64,000 nucleotides of DNA from Gammaproteobacteria bacterium (GTDB lineage Bacteria > Pseudomonadota > Gammaproteobacteria > Enterobacterales > Kangiellaceae). The position numbers and the translations under genes are program-made. The stretch covers positions 62,001 through 126,000 of the forward strand of contig JABXHY010000024.1 in assembly GCA_013373375.1 (NCBI GenBank), given 5' to 3'. The notes under the pieces were generated by a model. The model was not told where the DNA came from and searched no databases. It saw only the letters and a list, made by a program, of their open reading frames with translations. This document shows positions 1 to 8,562 of this stretch, one piece after another. Every line of letters starts with the position of its first letter. Position 1 is the first letter of the stretch.

Positions 1-459
1 CCAATAGTGCGCAGCACCTTGTTCGCTTAATTGCAACTGTGTGACATCTTGAGGCGCGGTAAGCAACAGAGCTCCAACAAAGCCGATGATAACGCCTATC
101 ACTTGTTGTTTTTGAATGCTCAAATTGAAAAATTGAAAGGCTAAGATCATTGTCAAAATGGGTTGCAAACTGTTGGTCATTCCGGCTAAAGCGCTAGGAA
201 TGATTTGCTGGGCAAACGCAAAGCACAGTGCAGGTATTATGTTCCCGACCATTCCAATAATCGCCAGCATTTTTAATGGGAGTTTGCTCGTTCTAGACCT
301 GAATAAAAAAGGTAGTAAACATATACCTGCGAATATTATTCTAAGTAATGCAACTTGTATGGGCGTTAGAGATTCCAGACCCTGTTTAATTAGCCAGAAT
401 GATGATCCCCATATTAATGATAAAAGAATTAAATAAATCCAACTGCGAGAAACAATCAT
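1..459 (-). CDS. EamA/DMT-family transporter, N-terminal part (runs off left edge)
   Basis: The minus strand is open from an ATG at 459 to base 1 (153 codons) and continues outside the window. The protein begins MIVSRSWIYLILLSLIWGSS and has about five hydrophobic helices. The early W-G-S-S-F-W and the later L-R-I-I-F-A-G motifs are typical of the first EamA repeat of drug/metabolite exporters (about 290-300 residues, ten helices). Only the first half is visible. It is probably an inner-membrane permease exporting a small metabolite; the substrate cannot be read from sequence. The upstream GAAAGAA is a modest ribosome site. It is transcribed away from the dehydrogenase at 539. Confidence 0.8.
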   Translation of the reverse strand, partial: MIVSRSWIYLILLSLIWGSSFWLIKQGLESLTPIQVALLRIIFAGICLLPFLFRSRTSKLPLKMLAIIGMVGNIIPALCFAFAQQIIPSALAGMTNSLQPILTMILAFQFFNLSIQKQQVIGVIIGFVGALLLTAPQDVTQLQLSEQGAAHYW

Positions 460-528
460 ATAACCATTCTTTCAACGTGAAATTTTTTCGTTATGATAAG
501 CGAGAATCAATTAAACAACCTAAATTTT

Positions 529-535
529 GGAGGTG
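529..535 (+). promoter_or_regulatory. Strong ribosome binding site fixing the SDR start
   Basis: GGAGGTG lies 3 bases before the ATG at 539. It shows that translation starts at 539 and not at the in-frame TTG at 527, which overlaps the Shine-Dalgarno sequence itself. Confidence 0.7.
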
Positions 536-538
536 ATT

Positions 539-1231
539 ATGCAACACTTACTGATAACGGGGTGTAATCGTGGCCTTGGACTGGAGTTTTGCCGACAGTT
601 TCTTGAAGCTGGGTGGAAAGTAACGGCAACCTGTCGCGAACCCGAGCATGCGAAATCGTTAAGTGAGCTAAAAAGTAAATATAGCGCGTTATCTATTAAG
701 CAACTTTTTCTTGATGAACCTTCAAGTTTTGACTCTTTTACATCAGAACTAGGAACTCAGCCTGTTGACTTATTGATCAATAATGCGGGTACTTATGGAG
801 GTACACCTCAGGCTCTGGATAATTGTGACCCTGAACAATGGCAGCACACATTTTTAGTAAATTCGATTTCACCAATATTATTGACTCGCGCTGTCCTAGA
901 AAATCTACGGCTTTCCAAGGATCCTAAAGTTGCTTTTTTGACCAGCAAAATGGGCAGTATTGGCGATAACTCTTCTGGACGATCTTATCTCTATCGTTCA
1001 TCAAAAGCAGCGTTAAATGCAGCAATTAAGTCGTTATCAATAGATTTACGAGAGGACAATATTCCCGTAATAGCATTGCATCCGGGTTGGGTAAGAACCG
1101 ATATGGGTGGACCTAATGGTCTTATTGATGCGACAGAAAGTATTACGGGACTGCGACAGCGAATCCAACAGCTTAGCTTATCAAATTCAGGTTGTTTTGT
1201 TGATTATGCGGGAAATGCTATTCCTTGGTAA
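539..1231 (+). CDS. Short-chain dehydrogenase/reductase (C-factor-like SDR)
   Basis: A 230-residue NAD(P)-dependent oxidoreductase with the full SDR signature: the glycine-rich loop TGCNRGLG near residue 7, NNAG near residue 85, and a YxxxK catalytic pair in YLYRSSKAA near residue 153. The short length and the 'LHPGWVRTDMGG' segment after the active site match the C-factor (CsgA-like) branch of small cytosolic SDRs. The substrate is unknown. It is a single gene, divergent from the EamA exporter at its 5' side and convergent with the membrane protein at 1387. No cofactor-linked neighbour suggests a pathway. Confidence 0.85.
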   Translation: MQHLLITGCNRGLGLEFCRQFLEAGWKVTATCREPEHAKSLSELKSKYSALSIKQLFLDEPSSFDSFTSELGTQPVDLLINNAGTYGGTPQALDNCDPEQWQHTFLVNSISPILLTRAVLENLRLSKDPKVAFLTSKMGSIGDNSSGRSYLYRSSKAALNAAIKSLSIDLREDNIPVIALHPGWVRTDMGGPNGLIDATESITGLRQRIQQLSLSNSGCFVDYAGNAIPW

Positions 1232-1325
1232 TTAGCGCTGCATTATAAAAGAGCGCCAGAATCGAAAAGACACGTTAGTGTGGAAGATAAGTTACTCATT
1301 CAGTAAGTAATTTAAATATACAGTG

Positions 1326-1377
1326 CCAATGACGAAACTGAGACAAAAGGTAGTTCGATTTTGTATTTCGTCATTGG
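1326..1377. repeat. 12-bp perfect inverted repeat between convergent genes
   Basis: CCAATGACGAAA (1326-1337) is matched by its exact reverse complement at 1366-1377 across a 28-base loop. It lies between the convergent SDR and membrane-protein genes. There is no poly-T tract on either side, so it is not a classic intrinsic terminator. It could still form an mRNA 3'-end hairpin for both transcripts. Confidence 0.5.
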
Positions 1378-1386
1378 ATATTCCAA

Positions 1387-2322
1387 TTAATTTAATATGG
1401 GGTCTTTTGTTGAACCACTTATGTTTGCTTCTGCATCTGTTTTTTTAGGTTCTGATTTAAGACGGTAAATATCTTTGAAAGACTGATAAATACTGTTGAA
1501 AAAAATGGGAGCAAATAAAATGGCCATAACCATGTAGCCGCCTGCTAGCGTTACCCAAAATCCGACATCTGTTCCTTCTCCTTGCCAAACGCCGGGTGAA
1601 ACAATAAAGCTAAGACCTGCGAGAAAAGCAAAGAAAATGATCATAATCAGCATAGCGACTAGACTATAAATAATATAAGGAACAAAATTTCGAGCACAGC
1701 CTTTAAAGCTGTATTTAATAGCTTCGACAGCATCAATATCAAATAAAATAATTAGCGCCGGTGCAAACCAAATGGCCATAATGGCAGGGAGCAGTAAGCC
1801 AAGAAAAATTAGAACACCTACTGTGGCTAGGAGAATAATTGTGACATCTTTATCTTGCGACTGCAGTGTTGAAAAAAAAGCAAAAAATAAACCAAGAAAT
1901 AAAATAAAGGCGATTATAAAAATACCGATTGTCATTGCAATATACAAAGCGCCGTTTAAAAACAACTGACCCGTATTGCGTGAAAAGCCTGCGAATAAAT
2001 CTTTGGCACGGATTGTTCCATTATCTTGGTTATATGAAGCAACCATAAAACCTGCAACAATAATTGGATAGAATAGACTGGGTATGAAACTGCCAATAAT
2101 TGGAATAAGCGATATAATCAACGTCAGTAAAAGCAATCCAAAATTTATTAGTCCAATCAAACCCCAACTGATTGGATTACGAAAGGTGCTTTTAATGCCA
2201 TCTATAAACCAAGTTGCACCCTGGCCGGCAGAGCATTTTAGGATATCAACTGGTGAATTAAGCAGCGCACCAGACTCATTTAACGAAGCGTTAGGTGCTG
2301 AATAGGGGGTTTCTGACGTCAT
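1387..2322 (-). CDS. BPSS1780-type integral membrane protein
   Basis: A 311-residue inner-membrane protein. After a polar N-terminus of about 40 residues comes the family-typical GQGATWFIDGIKSTFRNP segment, then about six hydrophobic helices, with 'LFAGFSRNTGQLFLNG' in the middle. This pattern matches the uncharacterised BPSS1780 membrane family. The function is unknown. The start is placed at 2322 (MTSETPYS) because AGGA sits 6-7 bases upstream; an ATG further upstream at 2364 would add 14 residues with no ribosome site. It is a single gene, divergent from the diguanylate cyclase at 2465. Confidence 0.65.
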   Translation of the reverse strand: MTSETPYSAPNASLNESGALLNSPVDILKCSAGQGATWFIDGIKSTFRNPISWGLIGLINFGLLLLTLIISLIPIIGSFIPSLFYPIIVAGFMVASYNQDNGTIRAKDLFAGFSRNTGQLFLNGALYIAMTIGIFIIAFILFLGLFFAFFSTLQSQDKDVTIILLATVGVLIFLGLLLPAIMAIWFAPALIILFDIDAVEAIKYSFKGCARNFVPYIIYSLVAMLIMIIFFAFLAGLSFIVSPGVWQGEGTDVGFWVTLAGGYMVMAILFAPIFFNSIYQSFKDIYRLKSEPKKTDAEANISGSTKDPILN

Positions 2323-2464
2323 TAGAATCCTGATGCATGGCTCAATTGTTGAAATATAGTACAAAAAGTTTAAAAAACATTAGGTTAATGTGCAAGCACT
2401 GCCAAAATTAGCTAGACTTTAGCAAGCTATATCATGAACTTTTTTAATCAAAGGGCGGCCAATT

Positions 2465-3772
2465 TTGAAGATATTGGTGATCGAACAATCGAGAGTTCAA
2501 CAAATCATTTTACGGGCTCTGTTCAAAGAAGAAGAGTTGCTACCCGACTTTGTCTCGAACCTGGCTGAAGCCAAAGAGGCAATCAAAGACAATGATTATG
2601 ACTTTATTTTTACCAGTTATTCACTCCCCGATGGTAGCGGAATAGAACTCGCGCAGTATGTGCGCAAGCAAGAAATTGAGCGTCCTGGCGTTGTATTGCT
2701 GACCACAGAAGATAAAAGAAGCATTCTTAACGAAGCGTTATCAGCTGGAATAACTCGAATAATTTTTAGAGCCAATACGGCAGAGCTGCAGCTATTTATT
2801 CGAGAACTAGCCGACTCAGACTTTGATACTCAACCTTTAACAGGCAATATCTTGTACATTGAAGATGATCCTGTCGTATCTAAAGTCATTATCGCAATGC
2901 TCAGTGAACATAATTTTAAGTGCACTTCAGCGACATCTGGGGAAGATGGATTAGCACTATTTTCAGAGCATAGTTTTGATCTGGTAATTGCGGACTTTTT
3001 CCTTGTCGGAAATTTAAATGGACTTGATATTGTTAATTCCATTCGTCAGATGGGAGGAAAGAAATCCCGCACGCCAATTATGGTTTTATCTGCCCAATCT
3101 GCAGATGACCGTAAAATTGAAATTCTACGTTGCGGCGCTAACGATTACATCGCAAAGCCAATTTTAGAAGAAGAACTCTTGGTTCGAGCAACCAATCTGA
3201 TTACACAGAAAAAACTCTTCGACCGAGTCGACTCTCAAAGAGAGCAGCTCAGAGAGTTGGCAATGACCGACCAGTTGACGACTTTATATAACCGGCATTT
3301 TTTAGTTAGGTTTGCACCGAAGCGACTTGCGGAAGCTTTAAGGCACCGATATTCATTAAGTTTACTGGTAATAGATATCGATCATTTTAAAGAGATTAAT
3401 GATACATATGGCCATGAAGCGGGTGATAGTGTTTTAAAAGAAATTGCGAACACATTAAAAAGAGGTTGCCGAAAGGAGGATATCGCCATTCGACTAGGCG
3501 GTGAAGAATTCTTATTATTACTACCTCATTGCGGGGAAAAAGACGCCATCAAAAAAGCGGAGCATTTGAGACAACAAATGGAAATGTTAAATCCAGATGG
3601 CATTCCTGTGACCGCAAGTTTTGGTGTCACTTGCTTAGATGGCGCCGAGTATACCTCTAAAAAGAAGCGAGTGGATTTTTCTACCATGTTTGTTGCTGCC
3701 GATACTGCGGTTTATCAAGCGAAAAACCAAGGGCGTAATCGGACGGCTTTTGTCCCAATTTCGTCCAAATAA
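2465..3772 (+). CDS. Double-receiver response regulator with GGDEF diguanylate cyclase domain
   Basis: A 435-residue soluble protein with three domains. REC1 (about 1-120) is degenerate: the usual acidic pair is E-Q, and the phospho-acceptor Asp is replaced in FTSYSLPDGSG. REC2 (about 125-245) keeps IEDD and the acceptor Asp in VIADFF, plus a late Lys (IAKP). The GGDEF domain (about 265-430) has an intact RLGGEEF active site and, five residues upstream, an RKED inhibitory I-site. It should make cyclic di-GMP from GTP when REC2 is phosphorylated, with product feedback. It starts with TTG: AAAGGGCGG precedes 2465 and the receiver fold begins at once. No cognate kinase is adjacent. Confidence 0.9.
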   Translation: MKILVIEQSRVQQIILRALFKEEELLPDFVSNLAEAKEAIKDNDYDFIFTSYSLPDGSGIELAQYVRKQEIERPGVVLLTTEDKRSILNEALSAGITRIIFRANTAELQLFIRELADSDFDTQPLTGNILYIEDDPVVSKVIIAMLSEHNFKCTSATSGEDGLALFSEHSFDLVIADFFLVGNLNGLDIVNSIRQMGGKKSRTPIMVLSAQSADDRKIEILRCGANDYIAKPILEEELLVRATNLITQKKLFDRVDSQREQLRELAMTDQLTTLYNRHFLVRFAPKRLAEALRHRYSLSLLVIDIDHFKEINDTYGHEAGDSVLKEIANTLKRGCRKEDIAIRLGGEEFLLLLPHCGEKDAIKKAEHLRQQMEMLNPDGIPVTASFGVTCLDGAEYTSKKKRVDFSTMFVAADTAVYQAKNQGRNRTAFVPISSK

Positions 3773-3902
3773 ATCACTTGAGTTAAGCTCTCCTAGTTAG
3801 TATCGCTGATTGTACATTAGGTTAAATCAAAACCATGAGTGCTTGCGGTCGGTCATGAATCGCGCATACACTCAAGCAAAATAAAACAAACTGGATTTAA
3901 AA

Positions 3903-6314
3903 ATGAAGTACTTTTCCTCCTTAGCTGGCCTATTAGTTCTGGGGCTCGCCTCTTGCTCAATTGCTCTTGCAACAGATGAAACGTTAACTCTTAAGAAAAT
4001 AATGAGCGATCCAGATTGGATAGCGCTGAGTCCAGAAGGCGCCTATTGGGCTGAAAACGGCAAATCAATCTACTTTTCACAAAAGCGAGAGAAGCAAAAT
4101 AATTATCGTCTGATGCAAGTATCACTTGATGACTTAACCACTAATAAAGTTGATGTTCAACAAGAGTTGCTGGTGGACAGCCGTGGGGGAGACTATAACC
4201 ATGATCACTCGGCAAAAGTATTTACTCGTGACGGTGACCTGTTTTTTCATGATCTCACCAGTAATAAGGTTTTACCTTTGGTTAGAACTCATAACAGGGA
4301 ACAGGACGCAAAGTTCTTGCTAGACGGAAGAATTGCTTATCGTTCTGAGAACAGAATATTGACTATCGATAAAGCAACAGGCATCTCTTTGGAATTAGCC
4401 GCAATTGAAAGTGAAGATGCTCCCAAAACTTGGGAGGAGCCGAAAGACTTTCTAGGAAGCCAACAGCGGCGGCTATTTGATTATGTACGTCAAGAGCAAG
4501 ATCAAAAGCAACAAAACAAGAAAATTGAAGAACAAAAAATAAAAGGTTTGCCCACTCCAAAGTCGATTTATATTGGAAAAAATAAAAGAGTGACCCAGGC
4601 CAGTTTGTCTCCAAACGGACGTTATCTATTTTTAGCAACGGACGCTCAATCTCAGCGACGCCAAGACAATATGCCTGAGTTTGTCACTGAAAATGGTTAT
4701 GTCGAAAATAGAATGGTTCGTCCTCTGGTTGGACAGGTTCCTGTCGAAAATGAAACTTTCTATGTTTACGACTTAGAGGAAGATAAACTCCATGAGTTAG
4801 ATAAAAGCACCTTATCAGGAATCGATAAAGATCCTTTAAAAAAACTGAAGCGACAAGCTGCAAAAATGAAAGGTGAGAAGTTTAAGGACGATAAAAAACT
4901 TCGCGATGTGTACATTCATGACTGGTACGGAGACGGTTTAGTTTGGAGTCAAGATGGAAATCGTTTAGCGCTAACGCTAATGTCGTTTGATAATAAAGAT
5001 CGCTGGCTGGCGGAAGTTGATTTTGCAAACTTTAAGTTAAAAGAGCTTCATCGGCTTACTGATCCTGCGTGGGTTAATGAGCGCTCTTTTAACGAAAAAG
5101 GATGGATGCCAGATAACTCAACTTTTTACTTTTTATCTGAAGAGTCAGGATATTCGCACCTTTATGTTAAGGCTGATGGACGTCGAGCAAAGGCACTTAC
5201 AAAAGGTGATTTTGAAGTGAGTGATCTCACTTTATCGAAAGAGGGTGGTTACTTTTATTTTAAAGCAAACAAAGATCACCCCGGAATTTATAATATTTAT
5301 AAAGTTAACAGTCGCACGGGTAAGTTGACAAAAGTCACCGACTTGCAGGGAGTGGTTGATTATCAGCTGTCTCCTGATGAGACCAGATTGTTACTCACTT
5401 ACTCTACTCGTACTCGCCCTCAAGAGTTGTACTTACATGAGATGGCAAGTGGTAAGTTGACTCAGTTAACCAAAACTGTGTCGAAGCAATTTGCAGCATA
5501 TCCATGGCAAGAACCCGAAATCGTTGCTGTTCCTTCGAGTAATGTAAAGCGACCCATTTATTCAAGACTTTATTTACCAAACGATTTTGATCCAAATCGG
5601 GAGCAACCCTACCCAGTTGTCATGTTTGTTCATGGTGCAGGTTACTTACAAAATGCACATTATGGTTGGTCGCTCTATTTTAGAGAGTTTATGTTTCATA
5701 ACCTACTGGCGAATCAAGGTTACATTGTTATTGATATGGATTATCGAGCATCACAAGGTTATGGTCGAGATTGGCGAACGGCGATATACCGACAAATGGG
5801 GTCGCCTGAACTTGAAGACTTAATTGATGGTAAACAATGGTTGGTTAAAAACTACCATGCTGATCCGAAGCGTGTGGGAATTTACGGCGGTTCATATGGA
5901 GGTTTTATGACGTTTATGGCGTTATTTAAGGCGCCAGGCGAATTTGCTGCAGGTGCCTCATTAAGGCCTGTTACAGATTGGGCGAGTTACAATCATTCTT
6001 ATACTAGTAATATTCTTAACACGCCAGAAGTTGATCCTGAAGCTTATAACCGAAGCTCTCCAATAGAGTTTGCAGATGGGCTAAGCGATCCTTTGTTAAT
6101 TGCCCATGGCATGGTTGACGACAATGTGTTTTTCAAAGACTCGGTGAGGTTAGTTCAGAGATTAATTGAACTTGAAAAAACCAATTATTTTGAAACGGCA
6201 ATTTATCCTGTTGAGCCACATGGGTTTCGACAACCGAGTAGTTGGCTGGACGAGTACACCAGAATTTATAATCTTTTTGAAAAGCATGTGAAGCCGGTAA
6301 AAGAAAATAACTAA
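3903..6314 (+). CDS. S9-family prolyl oligopeptidase/DPP-IV-like serine peptidase
   Basis: An 803-residue exported peptidase. The N-terminal hydrophobic segment ends in LASC, which fits a lipobox, but ALA-T could equally be a signal peptidase I site. Residues 30-540 are the beta-propeller with a Lys/Gln-rich stretch around 200. The C-terminal alpha/beta hydrolase carries Ser664 in GGSYGG, an acidic DDN motif near 739 and His773 in EPHGF: the complete S9 triad. The length fits the S9B/S9C group. It probably trims peptides in the periplasm. It is monocistronic, with a strong terminator right after the stop. Confidence 0.88.
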   Translation: MKYFSSLAGLLVLGLASCSIALATDETLTLKKIMSDPDWIALSPEGAYWAENGKSIYFSQKREKQNNYRLMQVSLDDLTTNKVDVQQELLVDSRGGDYNHDHSAKVFTRDGDLFFHDLTSNKVLPLVRTHNREQDAKFLLDGRIAYRSENRILTIDKATGISLELAAIESEDAPKTWEEPKDFLGSQQRRLFDYVRQEQDQKQQNKKIEEQKIKGLPTPKSIYIGKNKRVTQASLSPNGRYLFLATDAQSQRRQDNMPEFVTENGYVENRMVRPLVGQVPVENETFYVYDLEEDKLHELDKSTLSGIDKDPLKKLKRQAAKMKGEKFKDDKKLRDVYIHDWYGDGLVWSQDGNRLALTLMSFDNKDRWLAEVDFANFKLKELHRLTDPAWVNERSFNEKGWMPDNSTFYFLSEESGYSHLYVKADGRRAKALTKGDFEVSDLTLSKEGGYFYFKANKDHPGIYNIYKVNSRTGKLTKVTDLQGVVDYQLSPDETRLLLTYSTRTRPQELYLHEMASGKLTQLTKTVSKQFAAYPWQEPEIVAVPSSNVKRPIYSRLYLPNDFDPNREQPYPVVMFVHGAGYLQNAHYGWSLYFREFMFHNLLANQGYIVIDMDYRASQGYGRDWRTAIYRQMGSPELEDLIDGKQWLVKNYHADPKRVGIYGGSYGGFMTFMALFKAPGEFAAGASLRPVTDWASYNHSYTSNILNTPEVDPEAYNRSSPIEFADGLSDPLLIAHGMVDDNVFFKDSVRLVQRLIELEKTNYFETAIYPVEPHGFRQPSSWLDEYTRIYNLFEKHVKPVKENN

Positions 6315-6320
6315 AACAAA

Positions 6321-6344
6321 AAGCCCGCGATCGCGGGCTTTTTT
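6321..6344 (+). terminator. Intrinsic terminator after the S9 peptidase
   Basis: A 20-base palindrome (AAGCCCGCGATCGCGGGCTT) is followed by a T-run, 7 bases after the stop codon. The preceding A-run could also make it work for the minus-strand gene at 6379. Confidence 0.9.
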
Positions 6345-6378
6345 AAATCTGTTTACTAATAAGCATAACTTTGCGAGT

Positions 6379-6702
6379 TTATCGAATAAATATTCTATTG
6401 GCCGCTTCTTTCAACACGACCTCTTCGCGTGTTGTTAGGTAAGCTTTGTAGTTTTCTGGGTTGTACACTTCACTGAGAATAGTGAGCAATAATTTTTCAC
6501 ATCCTGACTCTCCGTATCTTGAGACAATATAAGCTTTTATTGCTCTCATCCACACGGGCCAATTAAACTTAACTCGATCACCATCTTCGTTAAACTCTAA
6601 TGGTGATGCAAATAACTGCTCATAGCCACCCATTGCTTCCGCTGCATGGTGAACTACCTGCCATATATAACTTTTATCTTGATCCGATAAACGTAGTTCC
6701 AT
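6379..6702 (-). CDS. Small conserved-looking protein of unknown function
   Basis: A 107-residue acidic, soluble, mostly helical protein starting MELRLSDQDKSYIW. I see no signal peptide, membrane segment or recognised motif. Aromatic and charged residues are spread as in a real globular protein, and an AGGG lies about 10 bases before the ATG. It is a single gene, convergent with the S9 peptidase and sharing its terminator region. I do not recognise the family. Confidence 0.6.
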   Translation of the reverse strand: MELRLSDQDKSYIWQVVHHAAEAMGGYEQLFASPLEFNEDGDRVKFNWPVWMRAIKAYIVSRYGESGCEKLLLTILSEVYNPENYKAYLTTREEVVLKEAANRIFIR

Positions 6703-7058
6703 GATTTTTGGTCCCTATCCTTTATATGTTTATTATTATAGCAATTGAATGTCGAGAAGTATCAGTTAAATCCGTAACAAAAACTGTGATTTGTGTGAGA
6801 CTTTCGCCATTTGTGTTAAGGTAATTTTACCAGTAGCTATTAAATTTATGTTTACCCATTCTTTTTTACGTAAAATATTGGTAGTTGAGCGATTTCGATA
6901 AAATTATTTCTGTTACTGGTATTACCTGATAAAACGATAACCTTGACTCATTTCTTTTCAATTTAGTTGATTTCAATGGATAAAATTACCGCCATTCGAG
7001 ATGAATACTTTGATAAAATTCAATTGAAGATTAAGTAACAATCAACTCCGGATTCATC
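6703..7058. other. Intergenic region with a long-range inverted repeat
   Basis: 356 bases without a convincing gene, upstream of two divergent genes. GGTAAT-TTT-ACCAGTA (6820-6835) pairs with TACTGGTATTACC (6914-6926) across about 78 bases, apart from a TTT bulge. A 20-codon reading frame at 6976-7038 (MDKITAIRDEYF...) has no ribosome site and is probably chance. Otherwise the region is AT-rich promoter sequence. Confidence 0.4.
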
Positions 7059-7853
7059 ATGCACACACTGAAAGTTATTGCACCAGTTTCGCTCTTTTTT
7101 CTACTCATAAGTTGTCAGTCTGACGAAACCAAACTTGAGGTAACTCAGTGTAAAAAGCACTATCAGGCAGAGTCTTATTCGGTTGCTGCAAGAATATGCA
7201 AAAAGTCAGCTGAATCAGGCGATATAAATAGCCAGTGGTTATTAGCTAATTTGCATTTAAACAAGCTTATTGAAGCGGCGACGGACGAAGACGCGGTTCA
7301 TTGGCTAACGAAAGCGGCTAATAATGCTCATACTGCTGCTCAAAGGGAACTGGGATTATGTTACTGGCGTGGTCGAGGAGTTGAGCAGGATGGTAAGCAG
7401 GCGCTGAAGTGGTTTCGTTTAGCGGCCCGTCAAAATGATGAAGAATCAGAGTTTTACATTGGCGCGATTTATCTTAATGGTGTCGGAGATACACCTGACC
7501 CAGCTTCTGCCTTAACCTGGTTTAAGCGAGCGGCGGCAAAAGGTCATAAAATGGCGATTAATAACATTGCCTGGATTTATGCGACCAGTAGTAATCCATC
7601 ATTGCGAAACGGTGAAAGAGCAATCAAATTAGTTAAGCCTTTGGTCGACGACCAACCCGAAAGAGCAATTTTTGTTGACACTCTTGCTGCGGCCTACGCT
7701 GAAAATCAGCAATATGATATGGCCGTTGAACAACAAAAAGAAGCGATTCAACTGTTATCTGACAAAGTCGATCAATCAACCTTAGATGAATTTAATCAGC
7801 GTCTTGCCAGTTACGAGGCTAACCAACCTTGGCGTGAAACTAAGTCTAAGTAA
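7059..7853 (+). CDS. Sel1/TPR-repeat lipoprotein
   Basis: A 264-residue predicted lipoprotein: the N-terminal hydrophobic helix ends in LISC, a good lipobox with the acylated Cys near residue 19. Residues 60-170 contain Sel1-like repeats, seen as A-x-x-x-LG-x-x-Y-x-x-G-x-G-V and 'AASALTWFKRAAAKGH'. The C-terminal third looks like ordinary TPR helices. Sel1 repeats mediate protein-protein contacts, often in envelope or stress signalling. The partner is unknown. It lies 5' of the ECF sigma factor, separated by about 190 bases containing two short inverted repeats. Confidence 0.8.
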   Translation: MHTLKVIAPVSLFFLLISCQSDETKLEVTQCKKHYQAESYSVAARICKKSAESGDINSQWLLANLHLNKLIEAATDEDAVHWLTKAANNAHTAAQRELGLCYWRGRGVEQDGKQALKWFRLAARQNDEESEFYIGAIYLNGVGDTPDPASALTWFKRAAAKGHKMAINNIAWIYATSSNPSLRNGERAIKLVKPLVDDQPERAIFVDTLAAAYAENQQYDMAVEQQKEAIQLLSDKVDQSTLDEFNQRLASYEANQPWRETKSK

Positions 7854-8044
7854 CGATACAATCGTAGCGAATCAGTAATCGCTACGAGCAGTCCGGTCTT
7901 AATTATCAAGAAATTAAGGCATTAACCTGATAATCTTGATTTCTAGTGTAATAAATTAACGATTGTTTGAGACTCATGGTTTCAATACGGTCGTTTGTTC
8001 GAACTGATAGTAGTATCTTTTTATTTTGGGGAAAAATAAGTCGA

Positions 8045-8542
8045 ATGGGCAACCAGGATCGAATATTTAACAGTGCCTGGCAAGAGTATAAAGCTGCGAT
8101 TGCGAGAGTCGTGAAGTCTTATGAAGCTATTCCTGCGTTGCAGGAGGAGCTGCAGCAAGATATTGCTTTTGCCGTTTGGCGATCGTTGCCCAACTTTAAT
8201 CAGAAAAGCTCGTTGAAAACTTATATTTTGTCGATAGCCCATAACCGAGCAATAAGTCATGTGGCTAAGTATGCTCGGGAAGGTGTTAGTTTGTCGAGTG
8301 AGGATATCGTACTTGCCGGAGACAACTCTCCAGTAAGAGACTTTGAGACCGGACAAAAACATTCGCGTTTGTTGAGCGGTTTGCAAAAACTTCCCATCGG
8401 TCAGCGTCAAATATTAGGCTTGGCGCTTGAGGGTTTGAGCTATGACGAAATTGCAGAAGCCTTGGGCATTACCGTTAATAATGTTGGCGTACGGCTGAAC
8501 AGAGCTAAAAGTGCGCTCAAAGAAGTTGTCGAAAAACAGTAA
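8045..8542 (+). CDS. ECF-type RNA polymerase sigma factor
   Basis: A 165-residue sigma-70 family protein. Region 2 spans about residues 10-80, with the core-binding/-10 recognition helix in SSLKTYILSIAHNRAISH. Region 4 is at the C-terminus (QRQILGLALEGLSYDEIAEALGITVNNVGVRLNRAK), a typical helix-turn-helix for -35 recognition. Regions 1 and 3 are missing, as in ECF sigmas. The start at 8045 (MGNQDR) matches the family length. An upstream GGGGA is rather far (about 12 bases), and an ATG at 7976 would add 23 untypical residues. It is probably co-transcribed with the membrane protein 20 bases downstream, a likely anti-sigma factor. Confidence 0.85.
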   Translation: MGNQDRIFNSAWQEYKAAIARVVKSYEAIPALQEELQQDIAFAVWRSLPNFNQKSSLKTYILSIAHNRAISHVAKYAREGVSLSSEDIVLAGDNSPVRDFETGQKHSRLLSGLQKLPIGQRQILGLALEGLSYDEIAEALGITVNNVGVRLNRAKSALKEVVEKQ

Positions 8543-8562
8543 TGAGATATTGAGAGAGCAAT

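Noticed and set aside
6976-7038. 20-codon frame MDKITAIRDEYF... before the Sel1 lipoprotein gene
   Set aside because: No ribosome site and too short to separate from chance; noted only in the gap description.
7863-7950. Hairpins CGTAGCGA/TCGCTACG and ATCAAGA/TCTTGAT between the Sel1 lipoprotein and the sigma factor
   Set aside because: No U-tract and modest stems; not enough to call a terminator or riboswitch.
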